From contig DHSB01000027.1 of NCBI GenBank assembly GCA_002408385.1, positions 4,813 through 18,199 of the forward strand: a stretch of DNA of 13,387 nucleotides, read 5' to 3'. The position numbers were made by a program, and so were the translations under genes. Below, piece after piece: positions 1-5,985 of this stretch (the stretch's first letter is position 1; the number at the start of each line of letters is the position of its first letter). This DNA is from Myxococcales bacterium UBA5297 (lineage in GTDB: Bacteria > Myxococcota > Myxococcia > Myxococcales > UBA5297). The notes beneath the pieces are model-generated. The model had not been told where the DNA came from and did not search any database. It worked only from the letters and a program-made list of their open reading frames with translations.

Positions 1-3
1 GCC

Positions 4-44
4 TTTGCCGACCTCCTGCAAGCTTTTGCCGACCTCCTGCAAGC
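4..44. repeat. Two-copy direct repeat, 21-bp period, at the left edge
   Basis: The 20-bp unit TTTGCCGACCTCCTGCAAGC occurs at 4-23 and again, identically, at 25-44. The first copy starts almost at the edge, so the array may continue to the left. The period is seven codons and both strands stay open through it, so it could be the end of a repetitive coding region, but no start, stop or codon bias here supports a gene. An intergenic tandem repeat is the simpler reading. The rest of 45-238 shows no gene. Confidence 0.7.
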
Positions 45-238
45 ACATCCGAATGAGACCAATGCCCTCCAGCGGCAACACAAAAGAGGTCGCGCCCGCG
101 AACGAATCCCAACCCGTCACCCGCCCGCAGCATCCGCAGACTGCAGGCGCCCGACGTCCAAGCGTATGCAGTGGCGCTGGCGCCGGAGGGGGGTCGGCGT
201 GGTAGGCAACGCCCAATTCCCTACGGCCGAGCCAAGAC

Positions 239-1303
239 ATGCGTAGATCGACCGGCGCCTTCCTTGTCCTGTTGATCGTGAACCTCGCGTGCGGCACACC
301 CTCGAGCGAGCCGGATGGCGGAACGGTCGGCCCCGAAGACGCCGGCGGGTGCACTCCGGAATGCGCGGAGAAGCAGTGCGGCACCGACGGCTGCGGCGGT
401 CAGTGCGCACCGGGCTGCGGCGTCGACGAGTACTGCGATGGATCGGGCCGGTGCACCAGCGGCATCTCCTGTGGCGCCAGCGGCCTGGTCTGTTGTAAGG
501 GAACAACCTGCAACACAGGCCTTTGGTGCGCCGAGGGCACCTGCAGGCAGTGCGCGAGCGCCTGTGTCGCGGGGCAGCTTCGGTGTTTCGGCGACGCCGC
601 CCAAACCTGCCAGGTCACGCCGTCGGGCTGCTTGGATTGGGGCACAACGGAAAGGTGCTCGACGCGGGAAGCCTGCGAGGAAGGGCGCTGTGTTGTGACC
701 TGCAGCGACGAGTGCGCAGCGGGCGCCACGCGGTGCTCGGGCGATCGCATCGAAACCTGCCGGTTTGCTTCGTCGGGCTGTGCGAAATGGGATGCGCCCG
801 AGGAGTGCACCGAGAGTCACGCCCTGTGTTTGAATGATCGATGTGTTGTTTCCCCTTCCTGGGTACGACTGGAGCTCGATTCTCAGACGGCGCTCGACGA
901 CTTCCACTCGTCAGCCTGGTTCAAAGCGAGTCAAGACTGGGCACAGGTTGGCATCGGTCCTCCGCCCGGATTCTCCGCCGTGGTGATCCTCGTCAATGAC
1001 GTCTCGAACGGCGTGCCCGACCCGCTCACCTGCTCGAACCGGCCAGAGTCCCGTCTCTACCTGGAAGTCTCGACGTTCTCGCTCGACAGCCTGCCGCCTA
1101 CCTGGCGAGGGCTGGTCTTCTCTCGCAACAACTGCGATGCCGACAGCCTGGACTTCGCGTCTACGTACGAGCTCACGCTCACCGCCGTCAGTCCCAACCG
1201 CGTCGTCGGCAGCTTCGAGATGGTGATCGAGGGCGGTGGGCCCCGCGAAGGCCAGACGCTGCGCGCCGTCGGTGCTTTCGACGCAGTGCCGGTTCCTTTG
1301 TAG
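239..1303 (+). CDS. Cys-rich secreted lipoprotein with duplicated modules
   Basis: Predicted 354-aa exported lipoprotein of unknown function. A basic start (MRR), a hydrophobic core (about 7-17) and C18 form a type II signal, although the lipobox (NLAC) has an unusual N at -3. Residues 38-72 follow a pattern common in myxobacterial surface proteins (CTPEC...CGTDGCGG). Two tandem modules follow at about 105-152 and 155-203, each C-x3-C-x2-G-x3-C-x-G-D-x4-C-x4-SGC-x2-W, ending RCV, so the cysteines are probably disulphide-bonded outside the inner membrane. The 205-354 tail is Cys-poor and beta-like, with only C265 and C299. An in-frame TAG at 203-205 leaves the ATG at 239 as the only good start; its ribosome site is weak. 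Codons end in A/T more often than in neighbouring genes. The gene is strongly supported; its role is unknown, possibly adhesion or surface structure. Confidence 0.85.
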   Translation: MRRSTGAFLVLLIVNLACGTPSSEPDGGTVGPEDAGGCTPECAEKQCGTDGCGGQCAPGCGVDEYCDGSGRCTSGISCGASGLVCCKGTTCNTGLWCAEGTCRQCASACVAGQLRCFGDAAQTCQVTPSGCLDWGTTERCSTREACEEGRCVVTCSDECAAGATRCSGDRIETCRFASSGCAKWDAPEECTESHALCLNDRCVVSPSWVRLELDSQTALDDFHSSAWFKASQDWAQVGIGPPPGFSAVVILVNDVSNGVPDPLTCSNRPESRLYLEVSTFSLDSLPPTWRGLVFSRNNCDADSLDFASTYELTLTAVSPNRVVGSFEMVIEGGGPREGQTLRAVGAFDAVPVPL

Positions 1304-1640
1304 GCAGCCCGGCACGCGATCAGCGGCCGCATCCGCTTCTTGTCGCCATCCCGCTCCTGCGCATGCCGCGGAGCGAGCCCTTTGAGAGCGCGCTCCACGC
1401 CGGGCTCTTCTTCGTCATCGGCATCTTTTCGCAGCCCCTCGTCGCCGCCACACACACCGGCGTCGGTGCCCTCGGCCACCTCGTCGCGCCGGCCAGCTCG
1501 ATGCTGGCGCTCGGCCGGCTGGCCGTGGCGCTCCTCCTCGGGCCAAGCCGGGGCAGGGCGATGGTGCCGGCCGCCCGGCGGTCGAGCCGCGCTGCGCCCG
1601 TCGCTCGTGCTCCCGCGCGGCGGCGGCGAGACTTGCGGCC
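1304..1640 (+). other. 337-bp gap with an unassigned open frame (1363-1752)
   Basis: This gap lies between the Cys-rich lipoprotein and the rlpA-like gene. A plus frame starting at ATG 1363 has strongly G/C-ending codons to about 1600 and encodes two hydrophobic stretches (AGLFFVIGIFSQPLVAA and a later Leu/Ala-rich one). It then turns into Arg/Ser-rich sequence and overlaps the rlpA-like gene to 1752. A minus frame over the same bases shares the same third positions, so codon bias does not decide between them. I recognise no family. It may be a decayed gene, a small membrane protein, or chance in GC-rich DNA. Confidence 0.2.
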
Positions 1641-2180
1641 ATGCCTGACCTCGCCAAACGACGTCGGACTGCAAACCTGCATCGCCGACTGGCGCTCGGC
1701 CTCCTGCTCGCGGCGCTCGTTGCTGGCTGCTCCTCTCAGCGCCCGGCGATGAGGCCTCAGCCCGGGGCACAGGCCGAACCCGCCGCGGAGCCTGGGGCCG
1801 AGGCGACGCCACGCGCCAAGACGAGCCGGCGAGCGGCACAGAAGCGGCAGCGCAAAGCCGAGCTCGGCGAAGCGAGCTTCTACCACCCGAGCCTCGAGGG
1901 AAACCTGACCGCGAGCGGCGTGCCCTATCGCGCCGAGGCGCTCACCTGCGCCCACCGCACCTTGCCCTTCGGCACGCACCTGCGGGTCACCCGGCTCGAC
2001 GAAGCGAGGAGCGTCTCGGTCGTCGTCAACGACCGCGGGCCCTTCGTCGCTGGGCGCATCATCGATCTCTCGATGGCCGCGGCCAGGAAGCTGGGGATGG
2101 TTGAGAAGGGCCACGTCCCGGTGCGACTGGAGGTTACTCGCCTGCCATCGAAGCCAGGGCGAGCGGCGCTCGGCCGGTGA
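1641..2180 (+). CDS. rlpA: RlpA-like double-psi beta-barrel lipoprotein
   Basis: 179-aa lipoprotein of the RlpA family. Known members are outer-membrane-anchored proteins of the septal ring, and some are lytic transglycosylases cutting peptidoglycan strands that lack stem peptides. A lipobox (VAGC) places the lipidated Cys at C30 after a basic N-terminus and a hydrophobic core (17-28). Residues 31-73 are a Pro/Ala/Arg-rich linker. The barrel (about 74-167) carries GEASFY (76-81), TASG (90-93), H105, LPFGT (108-112), NDRGPF (130-135) and GRIIDLS (138-144). The SPOR domain of E. coli RlpA is absent, so septal targeting by that route is unlikely. The acidic residue often found after TASG is V94, which makes enzymatic activity doubtful. 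The family is clear; the function within it is less so. The start was chosen because it gives a complete signal peptide. The next gene is convergent, 27 bp away. Confidence 0.9.
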   Translation: MPDLAKRRRTANLHRRLALGLLLAALVAGCSSQRPAMRPQPGAQAEPAAEPGAEATPRAKTSRRAAQKRQRKAELGEASFYHPSLEGNLTASGVPYRAEALTCAHRTLPFGTHLRVTRLDEARSVSVVVNDRGPFVAGRIIDLSMAAARKLGMVEKGHVPVRLEVTRLPSKPGRAALGR

Positions 2181-2207
2181 GCCCGCTCTTCGCGCCGCGA
2201 CGCCGGC

Positions 2208-2468
2208 CTATTCCCGGGCGCGCTTTTCCGCGATGCCCGCCCGCTCGCGACCCTCGCGCATCAGCTCGCCCTGCCTGCGGCCGGTGAGGAGCGAGGCGCA
2301 GACGACGCAGTACCCCTGTTTCGAGCCGTCGGGGGTGTCCATCTGGACGCGAAAGCGCCGGTAGACCCCGCGCGGCGAGACCATGCCTTCTCGGTCGCAG
2401 CGCACGCACTCGAACTTGCGCTTGGGGTCCAGGTAGTCGATCCGCTCGATGGTGTACTTGCGCGCCAT
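2208..2468 (-). CDS. Small four-Cys putative zinc-ribbon protein
   Basis: 86-aa basic cytoplasmic protein. Two CxxC pairs, C21-VR-C24 and C54-VV-C57, are 29 residues apart, which fits a single zinc ribbon. The segment between them is charged, and the C-terminus (about 63-86) is an Arg/Glu-rich helix. There is no signal peptide or membrane segment. The frame stays open upstream to an ATG at 2609, but that 47-residue extension is low-complexity Arg/Ala sequence; I chose the inner ATG because the protein-like sequence (MARKYTIERIDYLDP) begins there. No strong ribosome site is visible. It may bind nucleic acid or protein, but I recognise no named family. Confidence 0.7.
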   Translation of the reverse strand: MARKYTIERIDYLDPKRKFECVRCDREGMVSPRGVYRRFRVQMDTPDGSKQGYCVVCASLLTGRRQGELMREGRERAGIAEKRARE

Positions 2469-2803
2469 GACCGCAAGGTAGCCATCGCCGCGGGTCTGCC
2501 CGCGGGCGAATCCCTGGGACCAAGCGCGAAACCAAGCGGGCTTCGAATGGGCCCGCCCGCGCCCCTGAGCTCGTTCCGGGCGAAGGGCGGGAACCGCAAG
2601 TGGCCACATCCACGGGCGGGCACGCCGGAGTCTTCGTCCAGATCAAGCTTGGGAGGCGAATCCGCGAATCCGTCGAGCTCCGAGGCTCCCGCTGGCCGCC
2701 TCTCCTGAGCTGTCGCAAGGGGCTCGGGATGACCGGGATTGCGCCCAAGTTGCTTGGACAGGGCCGGAAGCGACTCTGGCGCCCCTGGCGCCGCCGGCCC
2801 GAG

Positions 2804-2820
2804 GCGTCAGCGGCTGACGC
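2804..2820. promoter_or_regulatory. 17-bp perfect palindrome, possible operator
   Basis: GCGTCAGC-G-GCTGACGC has two perfect 8-base arms around a single base. It lies 131 bp before the metallopeptidase start, in the divergent gap. The very short centre favours a site for a dimeric DNA-binding protein over an RNA hairpin. The regulator is unknown and chance is not excluded. Confidence 0.35.
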
Positions 2821-2899
2821 GTCAAGACCGCAGGTCCCTGGGCGCCATCACCCGCCCGAGCTCTTCCCGAGGCAACAATTCCGAGCCCCCACCGACAAT

Positions 2900-2919
2900 C
2901 GACCAAATCGGTTTAGTCG
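2900..2919 (+). promoter_or_regulatory. Imperfect hairpin before the metallopeptidase gene
   Basis: CGACCAAA and TTTAGTCG pair in 7 of 8 positions around a TCGG loop, in the most A/T-rich part of the gap. It ends 20 bases before the ribosome-binding site at 2940-2944. It could be a leader hairpin or an operator; there is no direct evidence for either. Confidence 0.25.
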
Positions 2920-2951
2920 CCCCGACCTGGACCAGCCTCGAGGACACTCCC

Positions 2952-3944
2952 GTGACCATTCATTCCATTCGCCGCTCCCCCTCGATTCAGAACCCGCAAC
3001 CCCCCAGCCCCCTCGGAGCGACCCTGCGCCAGGGCAGCCGCGGCGAGGCGGTGCGCGAGCTGCAGAACCTCCTGATCTCCAGCGGTTATCGCCTCACCGC
3101 GGACGGAGCCTTCGGCCCCAAGACCCGCGATGCGGTCATCGCCTTCCAGCGCGCCAAGGGCCTGGGCGCCGACGGCATCGTGGGCCCGAAGACCTGGCAG
3201 GCGCTGCGCGGCAGCGCTCCGAACAGCGCCGACGTCTTCGACGCGGGCAAGGTGCAGAACAACAAGCCCTCCATCGTCACCCCCCCCGCGACCACCTCCA
3301 CGGCCGAGGTCGATCGCGCGGCCGCAGAGCGCCTGGCCAAGGCGACCGCGCTGGTCAGGGGTGAGGGCTCGGCGACCGAGGCCGACGTCGCCGCGGTCGC
3401 CCAGGGGATGGCCAAGCTGCCCGCGTCCATCCTCGACGCGGTGGCCGCCAACAAGGTGAAGGTCATCGCCTGCCGCGGCTCGGTGACCGACTACATGACC
3501 GAGCTCAAGGGCGTGCGGCCCCGTGGCTGGCCCCCGGGCGCGACTTGGGACGATGTCCCCGGCTGCTATTCCCCGGCGAAGGACGAGGTGGTGATCGCCA
3601 CCATCGCCGGCCGCAACGACACCCGGCTCGTCCCCGCCAAAGGCCAGGGCCAGGGCTCGGTTGACATGGTCTTCCACGAGATCGGCCACAGCCTCGACGA
3701 CACCGGGGCGCTCCGGGACCACTCCAAGAACGAGCAGGCCTTCATCGACGCCTACACGGCCGACACCCCGGCGCTCAAGCGCTACGGGATGAGCTACCTG
3801 CTGCAGGAGGGCGAGGCTGGTCGCTCGGAGGCGTTCGCCGAGACCTTCGCTCTCTACTTCAGCGGCAACCCGTCGCTCAAGACCCGGTTCCCGGCGATCT
3901 TCGAGTACTGGCAGAAGGTCGAGGCGGAGCTCGCCAAGAGCTGA
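2952..3944 (+). CDS. Peptidoglycan-binding / lethal-factor-like metallopeptidase fusion
   Basis: 330-aa predicted zinc metallopeptidase. Residues about 25-87 form a PG_binding_1 domain (LRQGSRGEAVRELQNLL, DGAFGPKTRDAVIAFQ, DGIVGPKTWQAL). A linker (88-125) leads to a catalytic domain with HEIGH at 242-246 (two zinc His and the catalytic Glu) and a downstream helix RSEAFAETFALYF. E293 or E297 in that helix is the likely third ligand, as in the anthrax lethal factor (M34/ATLF-like) fold. The start is GTG 2952, with GAGGA at 2940-2944 spaced 7 bases away; the open upstream extension lacks protein character. No signal peptide or membrane segment is visible, odd for a wall-binding protein. Non-classical export or release on lysis is possible. 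The substrate is unknown: wall-associated protein is as likely as peptidoglycan. The domains are clear; the lethal-factor relationship is my inference from the motifs. Confidence 0.85.
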   Translation: MTIHSIRRSPSIQNPQPPSPLGATLRQGSRGEAVRELQNLLISSGYRLTADGAFGPKTRDAVIAFQRAKGLGADGIVGPKTWQALRGSAPNSADVFDAGKVQNNKPSIVTPPATTSTAEVDRAAAERLAKATALVRGEGSATEADVAAVAQGMAKLPASILDAVAANKVKVIACRGSVTDYMTELKGVRPRGWPPGATWDDVPGCYSPAKDEVVIATIAGRNDTRLVPAKGQGQGSVDMVFHEIGHSLDDTGALRDHSKNEQAFIDAYTADTPALKRYGMSYLLQEGEAGRSEAFAETFALYFSGNPSLKTRFPAIFEYWQKVEAELAKS

Positions 3945-4327
3945 GAGGCGACAGGCCCGGCTTCGCCGAGGACCCGAGCGATCGGTCGCCGGTTGGTAGG
4001 GGCGCATGGCAATGCGCCCGTCGACGACTCGGGCAGATACGTGGGCGGACCCACTCGGCCGCCCCCCGGAGGCCGGCCCTCCGAAATCGCGCCACGCCAC
4101 AACGAATCTCAGGGTTTGGTAGTACGGTCGAGAGTCGACAGCAGCGAGCCCTGACCATCAAGGGGCCTGCTCGACTCGGGGCGTACTTGACTCGACTGCA
4201 ACGGCTCTCTCGCTTCGAGAGCTCTGCTCGCTTCGCGGCAGCGCGGCAGCGGTCAGAGCTCTGCCGGCAAACCGGGAAAGCTCCCGAGCAGGCGGGCCGC
4301 CCGCGGCAACTCGCATGAAAGGCGGTC
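3945..4327. other. 383-bp intergenic region rich in hairpins
   Basis: It lies between the metallopeptidase and the 70-aa gene, both on the plus strand. The first part (3958-4083) is a run of hairpins listed separately. The second part holds another stem at 4207-4221 (CTCTCG-CTT-CGAGAG) and several TCGACTC-type repeats at about 4129-4197. TTGACT at 4187-4192 resembles a -35 box, but no -10 lies at a suitable distance. I see no gene. Confidence 0.6.
3958..4083. repeat. Run of five hairpins, probable dispersed repeat element
   Basis: Five perfect inverted repeats follow the metallopeptidase stop: CGGC-TTC-GCCG (3958-3968), GCGA-TCGG-TCGC (3978-3989), GGGCGCAT-GGCA-ATGCGCCC (4000-4019), GTGGG-CGGA-CCCAC (4041-4054) and CGGAGG-CCGGC-CCTCCG (4067-4083). 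The 8-bp stem with GTAGGGGCGCAT at its left is the strongest and resembles hairpin repeats scattered between genes in many bacteria. It could also end transcription, although no T-run follows. No transposase or clear target duplication is seen. Confidence 0.5.
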
Positions 4328-4540
4328 ATGGAGAACGCAGCGATGGAATCGATTGGCACCGCGAAGATGCTCGGCGATGGGACCATCGTCATGAACCTGC
4401 GCGCGCAGGGACCGGGCGGAGTGGTCGGCGACGCGCAGGTGCGCTACCCGAAGACGCACCCCAACTACGCCGAGGTGCTCGCTCACCTTGGCGGGATGAA
4501 TCCCGGCGAAGAGAAGTCCGTGCCGCCCTGGCCGGAATAG
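4328..4540 (+). CDS. 70-aa conserved-looking hypothetical protein
   Basis: Small soluble protein that I do not recognise. The start has a good ribosome site (AAAGG at 4318-4322, 5 bases before ATG). The N-terminal half (about 8-40) looks like beta strands (IGTAKMLGDGTIVMNLRA, then GDAQVRYP), followed by a helix (THPNYAEVLAHLGG) and a Pro-rich end (EEKSVPPWPE). There are no Cys residues and no signal or membrane segment. Codons are strongly G/C-ending, which supports a real gene. It stands alone, with a hairpin-rich gap before it and a convergent membrane-protein gene after it. The context suggests no function. Confidence 0.65.
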   Translation: MENAAMESIGTAKMLGDGTIVMNLRAQGPGGVVGDAQVRYPKTHPNYAEVLAHLGGMNPGEEKSVPPWPE

Positions 4541-4837
4541 GCGGCGCTTCGGTCCCGCCAAAGCTCACGACGCCCACGAACCGACCTTCGCCCCCCGCGC
4601 CGCGGTGGCAGCGAAGGGGTTCGCTCGTCCGCCGCGAGCGCAGGTGAGCTTTTCCGCGACGCCAAAGGGCTGCCCGCTGGCCCGGCCGGCATGGAGCCGC
4701 TGCAGCGCGAAGCGGAGGCGACGGGCGGCAAGGCGCTGGATGGCGAAGCAGGCAGCTCGCGCTCACGGGCGCGAGAGCGCCCTCGGCGGACGCGCGCGAA
4801 GAGCGCGGCGATGAGCGACGCGTAAACGGTCTCCCGC

Positions 4838-5656
4838 TCACCCTATCCAGCGCTTGAGCATCGGCTGCAGCCGCGGCAGCAGCCGCAAGCCCGCGACCCC
4901 GCCGAGGACCAGGGTGAGGCCGACCCGCGCGACGGCCCAGGAAGCGGACGCAGGCTCGAAGGCGAAGTGCTGCAGCGCCGCGAGCGCCGCGGGCGCCGCG
5001 ACGATCCACCCCAGGTTCCACGCGGCCATCTTGCGGCGCGCGCGAAGGAAGCGGGCCTCGGTCTGCGGCTCGGCGCAAGCGCCGGCGAGGGACCGGTACT
5101 CCCAGCGCAGCGCCGCGCGACCGGCGAAGAGGGCCGCGAGCTCGGCGAACACGAACCCGAGCACCGAGCGCGAACGCGACCGCAGCCCGGGGACGCGGAA
5201 CCGCAGGAACACGGCGGCCTCGCGCGCCGCGCGCGCCGCTTGCCCTGCGCAGGCGAGCCGAAGCGATTGGTCGCCCGCTCGCACAGTCAGCTCACAGCGC
5301 GGCCACCAACACCCGAGCGCCCACGCGGACACCGCGACCGCGAGCGCGACGGAGGGCGCCGAGCCGCCGACAGTCCCCTGCACGAGCCACAGCGTGCCGA
5401 GCGCCGCCGCGAGGCTCCCGACGAGCAGCAGAACCGTCTTCGCGCTCGAGCCAAGGACCCGGCACTCGGAGACCGAGTCGAGCGGGTGCTGCACCGCGCT
5501 CTCGCCGCTCGCCCAGCCTATCTGCCCTCCGTCCAACTCGAGGGTGACGGGCGTGCCGTCCTGCGTGCCCTCGATGACGAACCGCTCGGGCCACAGTGCC
5601 TCGGGCGCCGATGAGCCCGCCGGCTCGGTGACGGGCTGCGGATTGACGTCGCTCAT
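4838..5656 (-). CDS. Predicted four-helix membrane protein, function unknown
   Basis: 272-aa inner-membrane protein. The N-terminal 70 residues are soluble and beta-like (FVIEGTQDGTPVTLELDGG...), apparently with a strand repeat. Hydrophobic segments lie at about 73-93, 101-117, 212-231 and 239-261, with an Arg-rich cytoplasmic-looking loop (139-210) between the second and third. GAGG (5662-5665, read on the minus strand) sits 5 bases before the ATG, supporting this start. The gene is transcribed away from the biotin carboxylase operon. It converges on the 70-aa gene, leaving 297 bp (4541-4837) in which I see no gene. I recognise no family. Confidence 0.75.
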   Translation of the reverse strand: MSDVNPQPVTEPAGSSAPEALWPERFVIEGTQDGTPVTLELDGGQIGWASGESAVQHPLDSVSECRVLGSSAKTVLLLVGSLAAALGTLWLVQGTVGGSAPSVALAVAVSAWALGCWWPRCELTVRAGDQSLRLACAGQAARAAREAAVFLRFRVPGLRSRSRSVLGFVFAELAALFAGRAALRWEYRSLAGACAEPQTEARFLRARRKMAAWNLGWIVAAPAALAALQHFAFEPASASWAVARVGLTLVLGGVAGLRLLPRLQPMLKRWIG

Positions 5657-5884
5657 GGATGCCTCGCGCGCTTGCCTCGGGGCCGACAGCGGCCGACCGT
5701 CTCGTTAGCGGACGCATTTCCTGCGACCGGGGCCGGCTCGTCCAGGCTTTTCTCCGAAGCGGCGCTGGCGAGAACGCCTAGGTGGCCGCCGCAATTCTGG
5801 CGGGCCGCTCGCGGTTGTCCCGTGGGCAGGCCTCCTCGCGCGTGGGACGCCGAGCCGGATGCGGAATCGATGGGGCGCTGCGTC

Positions 5885-5910
5885 TTGACCTTTGGTCGGC
5901 CATCCCTTAT
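5885..5910 (+). promoter_or_regulatory. Weak sigma-70-like promoter candidate
   Basis: TTGACC (5885-5890) is close to the -35 consensus. CCTTAT (5905-5910), 14 bases later, is a poor and slightly close -10. It is the best plus-strand candidate I see before the biotin carboxylase gene, about 75 bases before its start. Low confidence: GC-rich Myxococcota promoters are poorly predicted by this consensus. Confidence 0.2.
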
Positions 5911-5930
5911 CTCGCCCCTCTCTCGGCAGG

Positions 5931-5960
5931 CTGGCCTTCGGCCAGGGCGACGCAGCGTCG
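5931..5960 (+). promoter_or_regulatory. Two adjacent inverted repeats in the operon leader
   Basis: CTGGCC-TTC-GGCCAG (5931-5945) is followed two bases later by CGACGC-A-GCGTCG (5948-5960). Both have perfect 6-base arms. The first suits an RNA hairpin; the second, with a one-base centre, suits a DNA-binding dimer. They end 25 bases before the biotin carboxylase ATG, where they could affect transcription or translation of the operon. No regulator gene is in the window. Confidence 0.35.
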
Positions 5961-5985
5961 GGGAGCGCACCGAGTCGGCGACCGC

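Larger units (their letters stand above)
2469..2951. other. 483-bp divergent intergenic region
   Basis: It separates the minus-strand zinc-ribbon gene from the plus-strand metallopeptidase gene and should hold both promoters. I see a 17-bp palindrome at 2804-2820 and an imperfect hairpin at 2900-2919 (listed separately). The plus frame stays open from 2739, but that stretch lacks the codon bias and protein character of the gene after 2952. I find no convincing -35/-10 pair. Confidence 0.6.
5657..5985. other. 329-bp divergent promoter region of the carboxylase operon
   Basis: It separates the minus-strand membrane-protein gene from the plus-strand carboxylase operon. It contains a weak promoter candidate (5885-5910) and two adjacent inverted repeats just before the operon (5931-5960). 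The biotin carboxylase frame stays open upstream to 5782, but that part shows no biotin carboxylase sequence. No further gene is supported. Confidence 0.6.

Noticed and set aside
4..44. CRISPR array
   Set aside because: The two units are separated by one base, so there are no spacers, and no cas gene is present.
3978..4083. Insertion sequence ends
   Set aside because: Inverted repeats are local hairpins, not a distant terminal pair; no transposase gene or target duplication is seen.
2913..4100. A 395-codon minus-strand frame
   Set aside because: Antisense to the metallopeptidase gene; the sense frame has PG-binding and HEIGH motifs and a good ribosome site.
5782..5985. Upstream extension of biotin carboxylase
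   Set aside because: The 68 extra residues have no biotin carboxylase similarity; the family's N-terminus begins exactly at ATG 5986.
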